Assembly (NCBI GenBank): GCA_036320915.1
Contig: JAXBDG010000007.1
Span: 2,710,411 to 2,774,410, forward strand
DNA length: 64,000 nucleotides
Direction: 5' to 3'
Source of the DNA: Linnemannia elongata
Lineage: Eukaryota > Mortierellomycota > Mortierellomycetes > Mortierellales > Mortierellaceae
The notes below the pieces were generated by a model. That model searched no databases. It was not told where the DNA came from and saw only the letters and a program-made list of their open reading frames with translations. Both the position numbers and the translations under genes were made by a program. Shown here piece after piece: positions 1 to 13,600 of the stretch. Position 1 is the first letter of the stretch. Every line of letters starts with the position of its first letter.

Positions 1-41
1 ATCCATCCACTCATGCGACTTCCTCGCTCTTTTAACTGTAG

Positions 42-1356
42 AACGATTGATTCAGGAACACATCGCGTTGGGACACACACCCTTTTTCATCAATGCGACA
101 GCAGGGACAACCGTCCTGGGGGCCTTTGATCCCATCCGTCCTTGTGGTGAGATTGCTCAAAGATACAACTGCTGGTTTCATGTTGACGGTTCCTGGGGAG
201 GAGCCGTCGTTTTTGTTCCCGGGCTCGCCAAGACCCTCCTCGACGGATCTGAACTCGTATGTCGTTTTTGGATGTCGCATGTGTTTTGTGGTGATTGTGC
301 AGGTGATTGCCATGACGAAATTTCTGATGCCAAATTTACCTTTTATTTAAATGCGCAATTATCCTTTTCTAGGCACAATCGATTACAGTGAATCCTCATA
401 AGATGTTGCAGACATCTCTTCAGTGCTCGCTCCTTCTGGTCCCCGACTCTTCCATCTTCCCACGTGCAAACGCCCTGAAAGCCAACTACTTGTTTCATGG
501 ACAGAGCCACGACTTGGGCGACGGCACGCTCGGGTGTGGACGGCGCTCGGATGCGGTGAAGTTGTTCTTGGGCTGGAAGTATTACGGTCGTCTCGGATAT
601 CAGGCCAGGATTGAAAAGTCGTTGTCGAACGTGACGCGGTTTGGAGAGTTGTTGGCTCAGGATAATTTCAGAGACAATAGGATACAGATGCTGAGACTGG
701 GTTATGATCACGAAGATATGAACCATCGTCGGGTTGTAAGGGAGGAAGGTAAGCGGGATAAGACACTGCCCAGTCTATTGCAGGTCTGCTTCTGGTACCG
801 GCCTCGTAACAGCCGGTTGATTGACTGGAGAGGCACCGAGAGACTGTGGAGAGAATCCGAAGAATCGTCTGCTCAGGAGCCTCCTTCCCGTATCCCTTCC
901 ACAGCCGCTACCCCCTTGATCGACTCGCAGCCCTACTTTACGGGAAACACGGACATCAAATCGGCAACGTCGTCAAGTGTCTCTCCCACCTCCTCGACTA
1001 CATCTCTGGAATCGTACGAGTCCACCTCCACAGCGTCATCCATTTCTCCCTCGACCACGACGCCCTTTACAAAAGTCGCCGATCGTGGGGTCATCCTGAC
1101 AGACCCGCAAGAGCGTCAACAAGCCAAGGAATGGATGGAGCAAGTGACAAAGTTGGTGCATGGTCGGATCCGTAGCCGTGGTGGGTTCATGATTGACTAT
1201 GCGCCGCTTGGTCCCTACCTGCCAGTGTTTTTCAGGGTGGTATTGAATCCTCCTACGATTCGGGAGATTGACTTGACCATGTTGGTGGACGAAATCTTGG
1301 AGTGCGGAGATATTATCGAGTCCCAGCTGGACATTCCTGCCTTCTGCCACATTTGA
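42..1356 (+). CDS. PLP-dependent group II decarboxylase (glutamate / cysteine sulfinate decarboxylase type), 5' partial
   Basis: C-terminal two-thirds of a pyridoxal-phosphate decarboxylase. The window opens in or near an intron: an acceptor (CTGTAG) ends at 41 and coding resumes at 42. A second intron, 257-372, is phase 0, so the visible coding parts are 42-256 and 373-1356. Seen: the ATAGTTVLGAFDP block, the HVDGSWGG block with the cofactor-contacting Asp, then VNPHKML after the intron, with the Schiff-base lysine at codon 400-402. NVCFWY-like (QVCFWYRP) and C-terminal ECGDIIESQ follow. The family makes GABA from glutamate, or hypotaurine/beta-alanine from cysteine sulfinate/aspartate; the substrate cannot be told from this fragment. 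A Ser/Thr-rich insert at about 870-1060 is longer than in animal homologues. Translation stays open through 750-783, so no further intron is needed there. Confidence 0.85.
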
Positions 1357-4316
1357 TCTAAACATTTTATAAAAAGAACGCCACCAATTGACCTGATTAA
1401 GGGGAGGGGACAATAGTTGTGTAGTAGGTTTCGTCCATCTGGTCCAGATTTGTCCATTTTTGTAATCCACTTGTGCATTTGAGTTTAGTTTTGCTCCACT
1501 TCTCTCATATTCTTTTGTGCTCTGAACGGGGTTCTGCCGGACAGACAGACAAAGAGATAAGGGCAGGTTCAAAGTGTGAGGCATTTTCTGCACCTTCCTC
1601 CTTACGACGTTGAGTGACATGGGGTCTCCGAAAGGCTGGCGATGGAACGATAGGAACCGTTTTGACCGTTACCGCTTGATTTAACTGATGAACCTGATGG
1701 GGACTTTAATTGTCTCACTCACACCTCCACAAAATGCTTAATTACCCTGATGACTCCTGTTGTATCCGAGGGTCGTCATGGGCATGTGGATGTCTGGTTT
1801 TTACCGGGGAGTGTTGGTGGTGTAAGTAGGTTGGTCTGGAAGGAGCAATCCAGTTACTACGACGTCCGCGGAGCGGGTTTCCATCCCCCTGAAAGAGATC
1901 GTCCCCTCCCTGAGGGTGCCTTGTTGTGAATCGACAGCGGTTCACAGACACGACAGCGCGCCCATGCTCCTTTCGATACAACACAGTCCTCGCAGTAACA
2001 CTGTCTAACAATTGTTTCATGTTGATCCTTGCAAGCCGCATGTCCTTGTAACCTGCGCTTCCCAGTTCCCTGTGCTCCCTTCGGCGTGCGAAAGGCGTGT
2101 GCATCATAGACATGGCAACCCAAAAAATGTAGGGTGCGGGGGGGGGGGAGTTCTTAAGAGTCGACAACGACACACAATTGGGGCAATCGCATGGCAAGTG
2201 ACCTGCCATTTTTATCTGTGTCACATTGCGAAGAAGCGATGAGAAAAAAATCAATGAAGAGTCAGACAGAAGTCAAGCGAGCAACAAAACCGCTCACACC
2301 AATTGGGTCGTTCAGCGGCTGGATTGTTGTGAGGGCAGAATGTCGCCCAATGGTCCAACAACAAACACCCAACAACAACAATGATAGGTCCTCTCAGGAA
2401 CAAGAGTTACAATAACAAATGGAGATGTCCCTGGGAGAAGATCGAGGGAGAGAAAGAAGGTGAAGTTGCAATGCGCACGCAAGAACTGTTCACCCTTAGT
2501 CTGACTTGCACACACTCTTATTCAAGGCTTTTTGTTCCCTATCTTGTGCGACTTGACGCTTTGTTGTTCATCCTTGGCCTTGTTCAACACTTCGCTGCTG
2601 TCTATGAGGGAATTTATTTTGGCCACAAACAACAACAGCGATGTAAATAAACCGAGGAAGGAACAACACGGATCAGACTGTGGTATAGTAGGGTGAGAAG
2701 AAAGGGCGAACAAAGCACCGCTACACCCATCGTGATATTCTCTTAGCAACCGAGTACTGTGCTTTCTTTCTGCTCCAGGAGTGGCGATTGGAAGGAAATA
2801 GGTCGAATGTATTGATGTATTAGTGAGTGACCCAGGTTTGGCCAGGGTATGAGATGTACATGCTCAGGTAGGAACAAAAGAAAATAAGATAGGCGCCGGA
2901 CATTATTATGCAGCACCTTGCAGCACGCGATGTGGTTCAACTAAGTGGAAGACAATACATACCACGCACGCACGCACAAACCTCTCTCCCTCTTTTGCAC
3001 ACCCCTGTGCAGAAAGCCGTAGATGTATGCACAAGGCCACTTGTTCTTTTTGTTTTGTTTTTGCCATGCTTACGAACAGAACATCATCTCACGAGTCTCC
3101 TCTTCTTGCTCTTCTCCCTTCTTTCTTCATCCCTTGTGTTTATTTTCCTTCTCCTTGTCCTTCAGTGATGTCAATCTTCATCCTTTTCTTGCCATGACAA
3201 GTAGATCATTAAAAGATAGAGTCTCGACAAGGACTTTCACAAAATGAACACTCTAACGAGCCTAGACGAAGAGAATATGCGAACAAGGAAGGGAGTGGCG
3301 AGTGAGTGAGGTCAGGATTGGATATGGACAGGGCAAGGGTGTAAATGCGTTTTCGCAATTTTAGTTTCGGCAAAATCAGGGCCCGGAAAACCCTTTTCCA
3401 CAACACGCGGACAATATCCTGCACGCATGCAAATAAACTTGCACAGAAGACCAAAAAAATGCCTCGTTTCTTTTGCTATTGATCGATTGTGTACGGAACA
3501 ACATAACAATAAGGTCCGCTGAAGGGTTTGATTCAAGCACTTCATCTCGCTCTTTTCCCTCTGTCTTTCTATGACCCAGGTTAAATGAGAGGGATAAACC
3601 TCCTTTCTTTCTTCATCCTTCCCTCGGCGTAGTGGCAAAAAGATATGAATGCCTTATGTTCATTAAGCATTTTGTGGAGATGAGATGACCATCCCTCGGT
3701 TTTTCTCCACTTCTCTTACAATAGAAAAATCTCTTAGACCTTGAACACAGAAAAGTTATTGAAGGATCGATATTCGAATATCATAACAACTATGAAGAAA
3801 CTGAAAAGTTAAGCGATCGTTCTCTCGTACAACAACAATAGTGATGACAAGAACGAAAGAAAAATAAAACAGCGAATGGCAACAGGTGTCAACAATAACA
3901 ATGAAATGAGCAACAACAGCGTATTAACCCGTTTTCTTTCCCTTACGAGCGACCGAACGGACTAATAACAACACAAGCAATAAACAAAGGACAATCACCA
4001 ATCGATAACAAAAACTTGAGTTGTCCGTTTAGTCATAGTCGCTAGGGGTAAGCAGGGGTTAATAACAATAGCAATAATATTGAGAGTGGGGGTGGGTTCT
4101 GCGGAGAAAAAGAAGGGGAGGCGGACAACTACGCGATGAAAGAGCACAAAAGGGAAAAGTCCTCCCGAAGACCATCCCCCTCTTCCTCCTCCCTGTCCTC
4201 AACCACTCCATATGTTTTTCCATATGTGGGTGTAGTGGTGTGAGGTTGGACATTTTTCGCCCATTTTGTATTTTGGATGTTGGGTTTTCATTCCCCGCAC
4301 AACTCACACACACGTA

Positions 4317-4352
<36 letters not shown>

Positions 4353-6311
4353 CTTCCTGTCGTGCATACCCCGTTCCTTTTCCTCCTCTCATCTCATCCA
4401 CCCCTGTGCCCAGTAGGATTTCGCGGTACCCTCTGTCGTGTAAGTAGTGTAAGCTTGAATACTTTAAAGTTGTAGGAGCCACTCAAAAGAAGAAAAAAGA
4501 GCGAGAGCGAACCGGTTGGTTCGCCAGGACAAAATAAAAAGGCCAAAACTAGTTTGAAGGTCCCCTGCCCGGAAAATACTATTATCGAGAGAAAGTATTA
4601 GGTAGTGCCTGGCAGAGGGGACAAGAAAAATGTGAGAGCGAACGAGCTGAACAAGCAAGCCTGGCAGAATAGTGAATAGTGTAAACCAGTAACAAAGAAA
4701 AGGCCGATGGGCGAAAGACAACAACTACAGAGAATTGTAAGGGAAGCAGGCAACCTGATCTTTGTATAGGTAGGTAGACTTTCTTGTCTGCTCCCTATTT
4801 TTTTTGTCTATGCCACACCGGCGATGGGCAAGATGGCCATTGAAAAGGTAGTGGCAAAGAAAATAAAGTAGCGGTAACACAATAACCATGAGGACAAGGA
4901 TTGTCTAAAAACAGCGGAAAGAGAAAAACGCCATTAAGGAGAAAGAAAACGTGGATGTGAGAGTGTTCAGGATGACCTGCACTTCGCTGCTGGTCATCGC
5001 TGCTGGCTTCATAAAAGGGGAAGGTTAATAGAAAAGGAGGACTGGCTTTCCTCATTGACAGCATCCAACCATTGTCCATAAGTGAGAATAAAGCCAGAGG
5101 AGAAAAACAAAGGGGAGACAGAAGACTGTGACCCTTTGCCTTGTTTTGATCTTTCCACTACTCTCGAGGGTGTGTGCTCGTGTGCGAATATAGAGCGAGT
5201 GGTGTTCCTGCGTAACATGACATAGAAGGAGAGGGAGAGAATGGACTCAAGGCACCACAGCACAGGTCAAAAAAAGGGTATAGAAAACAAACAAACAACA
5301 AAGTAGATGTTGCGAGTAAGCTGGTTCATTATCTATCAGCAACGAAAGCTCCATCGTTTTAAACAGTGTATGAACAAACAGGGGAGACGGAGGAGTGGAA
5401 TTGAGATGGAGTATGGGTGATCGATGATGTGAAGGATGGTTGTTTACCTTATTATCTCCTTGTCAGATTGAGAAAGAATGTGAGAGAGGGAGATGGACGG
5501 CAACATTGACAATGTTGATAGGAACGACAATGGCTATTGCACTGATAGCACCCAACGGGTTGTCAACAAGAGGCAACAACAATAACGACGAAGGAGTGTG
5601 TGTTTATCCACGATTGTTTATAGTTTAGATGTTATTCCAATGGGAAAAAAATCAAACAAGAAAGGGTGAGAGAGAGTGTTGTGTGTGTTCAGTTCAGGTC
5701 CAGTTGGACCCATCGCTCTCGATTTGTTTACTTCACAGCACTATGGACACACACAGAGAGAGAGAGAGTGAGAGAGGGAGAGAGAGCGGGGTGAGAGGGT
5801 GGGAGTTGGGGGTGGATGGTGCCTCTGTTTCCATTTGTGGCCAAAAGGAGAGTGAGCCATCTGGATGAATGAAAGAATGAATGGCCTGGCCCAGCCTGTT
5901 TCTTCCAGGAACAGAGACACAGGCACACATACATTTATTACCCCTCCATCCATCCACTGCAGTTTATCCCTCACTAACTCATTCATTCTTTCATTCAAAC
6001 AAACATACAAAGTAAACACATCCAACCCCCCGCCTCTGTCCATTCTCTCTCTCTTTCATGAAGGGAGATATAAAGACGGCCACCTCTTCCCTTTTCTTCT
6101 TTTCCTTTCCTTTCCCCTTTGCTCACCACCACTACCATCGTCGTCGTCTTCTTCTTTCCTCCTCCCTCCTTCCTTTCCTCCTTCACCCGTTCTCTCCTTT
6201 CCTCCCTCCACTCCCTCCTCCCTTTTGTGCTTGCTCTCCCTTGTGCATTTTCATCCATACCCTACCCATATAGAATAGACAGCACGTAGACTTGTGTCCC
6301 TGTATTCAGCC
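1357..6311. other. 5-kb gene-poor interval and PMA1 upstream region
   Basis: No gene of recognisable family was found on either strand. Open frames are short and low in complexity. The stretch contains a G run near 2142-2151, a T run of about 33 at 4320-4352, CAA/AACAAC-rich tracts (2350-2410, 3830-3990, 5560-5590), GA-rich microsatellite at 5756-5800 and a long C/T-rich strand bias at 6040-6260. The last is typical of a strongly transcribed fungal promoter and leader. A TATAAAG lies at 6069. A possible Cys-rich minus-strand gene at 1857-2254 is treated under findings. Confidence 0.5.
6069..6075 (+). promoter_or_regulatory. Candidate TATA box of PMA1
   Basis: TATAAAG sits about 240 bp upstream of the PMA1 start codon, directly before a 190-bp pyrimidine-rich tract. 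This arrangement is common in highly expressed fungal genes. It is assigned by motif and position only. Confidence 0.3.
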
Positions 6312-9300
6312 ATGTCTGAAAAGATCGAAGGTAATACCCCTCACTTTCATCAAAAAACAATTCACCTCTAGACAAGTAGACCAAACAAGCACGTCAAGAG
6401 CTAGACTAGACACATCCACCTCCATCTCACATCCTTGCCTTAATTTGCCTGCAGCCAATTCCTCCTTCATACTTGTCCGTTGTCGCCCCTCACCCCTTGC
6501 TGTGAAAACCCGTCTAACACCCACATGAAATCATTTGTCCCATCCCTATTATATAGCTACACCAGTAGATGACACCCATACAAAGGGCAAGCTCGAGGTT
6601 GAAGAGGCCGAGCACCACGAGCACAAGGACGAGATCTCACCCGAGCTCGAGGCCCTTCTCCAGACCAACCCCAAGTACGGTTTGACCGAGGCCGAGGTCG
6701 CCGAGCGTTTCGCCAGATTTGGTCCCAACCAGTTGGCCGAGGTCAAACGTAACCCCTTCCTCAAGTTCCTGGGCTACTTCACCGGAGCCATTGCCTACCT
6801 GATCGAAGTCGCCTGCATCATCTCTGCTGTCGTCAAGGATTGGCTCGATTTTGGTATCATTGTTGCCCTGTTGCTCGTCAACGCCTGTATCGGTTTCATC
6901 GAGGAGTCCAAGGCCGAGTCCGCCTTGGATGCCCTCCGTCAGACGCTTGCTTTGAAGACCCGCTGCTGGCGCGATGGTCACTTGGTCGAGTTGGATGTTG
7001 CTGCCCTGGTTCCTGGAGACATCATTGTGTTGCGTCTCGGAGACATTGTCCCTGCCGATGGCCGTCTTCTCGGTATCGGTGCCACCGGTGAGGCCACCGA
7101 GGGTGATCTCTTGATTGACCAGTCTGCCTTGACCGGAGAGTCGCTGCCCGTGGCCAAGAACAAGGGCAAGACCGTCTACTCGTCCTCGATCGTCAAGCAG
7201 GGCCAGCAGATGGCTGTCGTTACCAAGACTGGTGGTGACACTTTCATCGGCCGCGCCGCTAACCTCATCTCCATCACTACTGAGGAGGGTCACTTCCAGA
7301 AGATTATCAACCGTATCGGTAACTTTTTGATCCTCATCACCGTCGTCCTGGTCCTCATCATCCTCATCTACCAGCTGGTCCACTTCAAAGGCACAGAGGA
7401 TGGCAAGTTCCTGACTGTTCTCGGAAAGGTCCTGGTCTTGACTGTCGCTGCCATCCCCGTCGGTCTTCCCACTGTGATGTCGGTCACCATGGCCGTCGGT
7501 GCCAAGCAGCTCGCTGCCAAGAAGGTCATCGTCAAGCGTCTGACAGCCGTCGAAGAGATGGCCTCCGTTTCGGTCCTCTGCTCCGACAAGACCGGAACCC
7601 TGACCCTCAACGAGTTGACTTTTGATGAGCCCTACCTGACCAACAACTACACCTCGGACGACATTCTTCTGTACTCATACCTCGCCGCCGAGGCCGGTGC
7701 CAACGATCCCATCGAGTTCGCTGTCCGCACCGCTGCCGAGGAGCAGCTCGAGATCCTCAAGAACCGCACCCACAAGCACGATGTTCCCGGCTACAAGGTC
7801 ACCTCCTTCCTGCCCTTCAACCCTTCGACCAAGCTGACCCAGGCCACCATCACCCAGATCGAGACCGGTTCTTCCTTCAAGGTCGCTAAGGGTGCCCCCC
7901 AGGTTATTATCCGTCTTGTCGGTGGTGACGACGATGCCGTCCGTGCTGTCAACTCTCTTGCTAAGCGCGGTCTCCGTGCTCTGGGTGTCGCTCGCACTGT
8001 CGAGGGCAACATGGATCAATGGGAGCTGATTGGTATGATCTCCTTGATCGATCCTCCTCGCCCTGACTCTGCCGAGACTATCCGCCGCTGCAATGCCATG
8101 GGTGTCTCTGTCAAGATGATTACCGGAGACCAGCTTATTATCGCCAAGGAGGTCGCCCACCGTCTCGGTATGCAGCGTGTCATGTTGGATGCAGGCCACT
8201 TGGTTGACTCGGACAAATCTGAAGATGAGGTCACCGAGCACGTCATCCGCGCCGACGGTTTCGCCCAGGTCATTCCCGAGCACAAGTACCGTGTCGTCGA
8301 GCTGCTCCAGAAGCGTGGTATCCTTGTCGGTATGACCGGTGATGGTGTCAATGATGCTCCCGCTCTCAAGAAGGCTAACGTCGGTATTGCTGTCCACGGA
8401 TGCACGGATGCTGCGCGCTCTGCTGCCGATATTGTCTTGCTCGCACCCGGTCTGTCCACCATTGTCGATGGTCTGACCACCTCCCGTGCCATCTTCCAGC
8501 GCATGCGTTCCTATGCCCTGTACCGAATCACCTCAACCGTCCACTTTTTGATGTTCTTCTTTGTTGTCGTCATGGCCTATGACTGGTCTCTCCCCGCCCA
8601 CTTGCTCATTCTTATTTGCATTTTGAACGATCTCGCCACCCTTGTTATCTCTGTCGACAACGCCCAGGTATGTGTTCTTTCATTGATTCTTTCTTTACCA
8701 TTTTCACCCTTGATCACCCCTGTGATTTCTCGTTACTACATTATTCATTGCCATTGCTCGTTGAACAATACATCCAATACTAATGATCCCTTTTTACATG
8801 AATGACCAATTAGATCTCGGCGCACCCGGACAAGTGGAGAATTGGCCAGTTGATTACAATGTCGATTGTTTTGGGACTTTGCTTGACTGCATTGTCGTTT
8901 GCCCACTTCTACATCTTCTGGAAGCACTTCGGGTACCAGCCTGTCAATGGTGACAAATATCCCGATTCTGAGCGTCGCCTCGAGTCGATCATGTACCTTC
9001 ACATCTCGTCTGCGCCCCACTTTGTGATCTTCTCGACCCGCCTGACTGGTTACTTCTGGGAGAACTTGCCCTCGCCCTTGTTTGCTATTGTCATTATTGG
9101 TACCCAGATCATTGCTCTGTTGATGGTTATCTTTGGTGCTCTGACTCCCAAGGTCCCCGCCGGAGAGGCCATTATTGTGCTCTGCATCTCGTTCGTGTAC
9201 TTTATCTTGCTGGACCAGGTCAAGGTGTGGTTGTTCAAGAAATGGAGCTTTGAGATGACGGCCACCTTTGTGCCAACGAGCGAACGCCGTCAAAAGCTGG

Positions 9301-9467
9301 CTTCCAGAAAGGCAGCCAAGATCCAGCAGGATCGCGTCTGGGACAGCATCAACGCGGTGAGAAAGATTGCGGTCATGACGGCTGTTGTCTCGAGCTTCCA
9401 GGAGAAGGAGCAGCAGGAGCAGCACCATGCTGTTGCCGGTCCCTCGACCACTGTCGAGGTCAAGTAA
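6312..9467 (+). CDS. PMA1: Plasma-membrane H+-ATPase (P-type, P3A)
   Basis: Electrogenic proton pump that energises nutrient uptake and sets cytosolic pH. Three exons: 6312-6330, 6557-8667 and 8814-9467, giving 927 aa, close to yeast Pma1. The 19-nt first exon (Met-Ser-Glu-Lys-Ile-Glu) is needed because the main open frame has no good start; the junction restores the codon GCT. The second intron has a TACTAAT-like branch site at 8777-8783. Visible motifs: LTGES actuator loop near residue 199, phosphorylation site DKTGTLT with the catalytic Asp near residue 350, KGAPQ nucleotide-binding motif, and TGDGVNDAP hinge near residue 602. The N-terminal membrane segments follow TGAIAYLIEVA. The C-tail ends in Gln/Glu-rich sequence and lacks an obvious yeast-type regulatory Ser-Thr tail. 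Codon use is strongly biased to C/G-ending codons, consistent with high expression. Confidence 0.97.
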
Positions 9468-10258
9468 ACCCTCATACATACATCTTAGTTATCTAATATC
9501 TACATATTTAAAAGTTTTCAAGCATTTTCTTTTCATTGTTTAATTCCATGATCGGTTTTTTTTGCCACGAAAAAAAACAAGCTGTGTCAGGTGATGGGTG
9601 CGAAAATCCCATAACCCCTGGACCAATCATGGGTGGTGCTTTTTTGAGACCTTGATCAGAGGAACCTGTCTTAAGGTAGCCATTACTTAAGAGATCATCC
9701 GTGTTGGTGCTTTTTTGTATGAGTTGTTGTTGTTGACAGAGGTTGAGTTATTATGTGGTTGAAGGATGTATAAGACACAGAAGTAGTGGTTGCTATGGTG
9801 AGATCAGGGGAGCCCATGGGTAGAGAGATAGAACGAGAAGTGAAGGAAAAGATAAACTGAATGCGATGATAGAGCGATAATATGATCAGTGCGAATGTCT
9901 TTTTTGAATTGCACCAATGAAGAGCTGTCCCTGAGGACAAGCCACCTGTGTCTGAGTGATTGACTGTTTGTTGAGAAGGTAGGTGTGCGTGTGTGTATCT
10001 GTGTTCTGTTCTGTACTTCTGTCTCAGCCATTCCCTCTTTTTTTTCCCTTGTCTTCGTTTGACTGTTTTGTGTGTGTGTGTGTCCCTTTTCCCCTTTCCC
10101 TTTCCCTTTTCCTTTTTCTCTCTTTGGCCCTTCCCAGTCTCAGTCCAAAGTCCAACTGTTGAACCATCTCCACTCTCTCCACTCCCTCCCACCCTCTCCC
10201 TCTCGTACCCCTTTCATCCTTTTCATCACCACCGCTTCTTCCTTCCTTCCTTCCTTCA

Positions 10259-10311
<53 letters not shown>

Positions 10312-10400
10312 CCTCACCTCCTCCCCTCCTCTCTCTTTCTCTCCCTTAACCTTCACCTCTCCCTCACACTGGCTCTTTAACCTGACCTTGTCCTAACTTC

Positions 10401-10445
<45 letters not shown>

Positions 10446-10616
10446 CCCTCTCTGCCGAGGTACAATAACACTTCATCAATGCTTCAACAAAACAAGAAAG
10501 AAAGAACCAAAAAAAAAAAAAAAACCAACAATCCAACAATACAGACTCATCAACCTTATACACCTCGCATTCATATATATATTAGAAAAAGAGAACCAAG
10601 AAAAGCCTTGGCGCAG
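9468..10616. other. PMA1-SSK1 intergenic region with long T and CT tracts
   Basis: Holds the PMA1 3' UTR and the SSK1 promoter/leader. Notable are TG repeats near 10070, C/T-rich DNA from 10085 to 10260, an uninterrupted run of about 51 T at 10261-10311, a (CT)n tract at about 10407-10443 and an A run near 10510. Two copies of GGTGCTTTTTTG occur at about 9635 and 9706. No gene is visible. Confidence 0.5.
10261..10311 (+). repeat. Poly(T) tract, about 51 nt
   Basis: Uninterrupted thymidine run upstream of SSK1. Its length may be inexact because of sequencing. It gives rise to spurious poly-Phe and poly-Lys reading frames. Confidence 0.9.
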
Positions 10617-13600
10617 ATGGACTCGCCGCAAGTGCCTAAGAGCACGTTGTCTCCTGCAACCACCACAAGCGATAATACCCCCGACAACAGCAAACCTACG
10701 TCAACAACAACAACAGCAACACTGCCATTATCGGACAACGACAACGGTAATGACAACTGCCACGGCAACCACAGTGTACCCAAGGAACATACGCCTACAA
10801 CCCCCGCCGCCAATGGAGCAGCAGTACCATCTCCCTCGTCCACTAGGGCGCGATCAACCGCGTCGCGATTCAAGATGCAAAGCAGACCCGCCCAATTGAT
10901 CAGGAACCTCCACGCCAACTACTTTACTCCCCCTTCCTCCTTCACAGACTGTCCTTCGTTTTCCTCTCCCGAAGCCACCACCGTCGGCAAGGTCATCCAG
11001 TCCATCCGCCATAACCTCTTTGCCTTTGGCGCCATTGTCTCCGTTGCAGGATGTGCTATCTTGATTGGACACGGGCGGACAGGACACTATCTCCATGGAT
11101 TGGGTCGCTCGGGATTATTGGCCCAGGTGGCCTATCAAGGCTTGTTCGCTGTCGCCTGCTCCTGGCAATGGCTCAAGCCAATGTGGCCGTCATCATCACC
11201 ACCATCGCCGTCGTCGTCAACTAAGAGTACGGGTCATTTATCTGGAACCAGGAGCGACGACACTAGCTCGCCCCTCGACACCAAACCAGCAGAGCCCACC
11301 ACCAATGCTTCAGAACCATCGATCACCAATAACAGTAAGAGTGCCACTCTTGAACAGGCTTCCACCTCGAATCCAACAGCAACAGCAGCAACAACTACAA
11401 CATCCTCGCTTCACGATACCATTTCATCATCCTCTATCTCGATATCATCCCGCTCTTCGCTCCCATACTGGATTTTGGGCTACGGCCTTTTAGGCCTCGT
11501 GGGTCTCACTCCTGCATTGTCAGCTCCCGGGTGGCACTCGCTTGTCTGGAGCCCAGCCATCATCCTCTCAACTCTCGTACCCCTCTTCCTTGCGCCTGCT
11601 CTCCTTGGCCTCGACAGGATCTCAGCAGCACTATCAGAAGACACGGACCGACACAACGCAGAGTTGGATGAACTTCAAGAACGCCACGAGATCCTAATGG
11701 AGGCTTACCGGGACGAGAACCTGCTCAAAAAGAACATCTTGCTCGAGACAGTCGGTAAGGAGGTCCAGGATGCTGCGACTCTCGCTATCGAGACTCTGCG
11801 CCAGATGACCCCCACCAGTCTCTTCCCACCCAGCGTCTCCCGAGAACAACTCAGTCCGTGTACACTCCCCATCCCGATCACGAGCGTCCTCGGCCTGTTT
11901 ACCACCATGAGGCATTTGCAGTACATTTCGAGGAATATGCAGCGCCTCTCTCGGGTCATGTTTACAGAGTACGTCCAGGGTATTGTCGAAAAGACTTCGC
12001 CTCATTACCACCGGGGCGAAAATGGCTTTGATGTAGGCGAATTCGTTCAAAGTCTAGGAGATCTCGTGTCGGCAGACGCCTCGTTAAAGGGGGTCGAATT
12101 TGTTATTTACCACTCTGAATACGGTTTGAGCCATGTGCCCATCAAAGGAAGCGAGGAAAGCTGGAGGCATGCCCTCATCAACGTAAGTTTCTTTTTTCAA
12201 CAGCAAACGTGCCACCGGACCGAAACCCTCCTGTTTACTTTATGACTCTAACCTCCGCTTGTATTTTCTACTGTATTGATAGCTCATCAAAAGCATTATT
12301 GACTCTGCCAAGTCTGGTTCGACGGTTGAACTGTGCTTGGTCCTTTTTGCACTCCCACAGCCTGAGGTTGAGAAGAACAAGGTTATGGTCACGTTTGAGA
12401 TCACCTATTACCCTAATCCCGCCTCGACTTCGAACGAGGACGATCTGGCCCAACTGAACGCTCTCTTGGCGTCCAAGCTGGTCAAGGCCATGGGCGGAGC
12501 CCTCGAGATTCAAGCCTTGGAGGACTTTGCCAAAAAGTTCATTGTCTCCGTCGAGGTCGAGATGAACCAGAGCGGATTATTACAGGATGAGAAATCCGCC
12601 TCCACCACCGCCAGTAGTACCCTCAAGTCTGGTCAGGATTCGCCATCGTCTGTCCACCCCCTGGATCCTGCTGCCAAACCAGACGAACCCTTGCAGCCAA
12701 CTCCCATTCAAGGCCACCTTCAACGATTAGAAAACATGCAGACAAAGTACCCAGTGCACGAATCACAGCAGTTCTTCCAACAGCACATCAAAACGCCTCT
12801 CGTATCACCCTCTCCTCCTCCTTCTTCGCCACCATCAAAACGCGGAGCAGGAAGTCCGAAGACTTCGACTGAGCCCACAGTTCTGGAGCTGCTTCGATTC
12901 AGTCGCAAGCTTGGAGGCGTCAAGGTTGTATTGATGGCCAAAGAACACTCTGCCTTCGGTGTCCGACTCCTTGGCTACTTGAAAACGTGGGGAATCCACG
13001 TCACTACAAAGACTATCCGCGATACCGATGGCGCTGAAGGAGAAGTCGAGGGCGGATACGGGCTCATAGCAGAGGATCCACAGACACCGACTGGCGCTAC
13101 CAAGCGTACCAACTCTTCCTCATCTCTCAGCGGCAAATTATCGGACGCTTCAGGAAAAACGGACGCTACAGCAGTACCAAAGGTAGTCAGTAACCCAGCC
13201 TTCATTATGATTGACGACGACGTCAGAGTTCTTGGACAACAGATCCTCAAGTTGCAGTCCACTCCCCCGTCCCCTGGTCCAGGATCCACAACACCCAAGG
13301 GGCGTCCTACGCACCGACGACATAAATCCATCAACTCGATCCAGCACACCAGCATCATCTATTTTACCAGCCTGCCGACCTTCAAGCAGGCCAGAGACAC
13401 CATCATGCTCATCCTTGGTACCCAGATGCCTGGAATGCACTACAGCCTTGCCAACACCTTGGCTGGTCATCCGCCTAGCCAAGGACCCCTGCCCTACATC
13501 TTGGTCCTTCCCAAACCCGCAGGACCCCGACGTGTCTTGACGGCCATTCACACGGCCATCAATGTGCCCGTGCTTGATCAGACATACAGCCCGATTGCGA

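Noticed and set aside
4059..4482. Poly-Lys/poly-Phe frames around 4320-4352 and 10024-10380
   Set aside because: They arise from long T runs and C/T-rich leader DNA; no conserved sequence.
5440..6300. Several 60-137 aa frames upstream of PMA1
   Set aside because: Low complexity (Ser/Leu/Phe or Glu/Arg from pyrimidine bias); they fit a promoter and leader.
6637..8397. Long minus-strand open frames (248 and 240 aa) opposite PMA1
   Set aside because: They mirror the strongly biased codon use of PMA1 on the other strand and show no domain; shadow frames.
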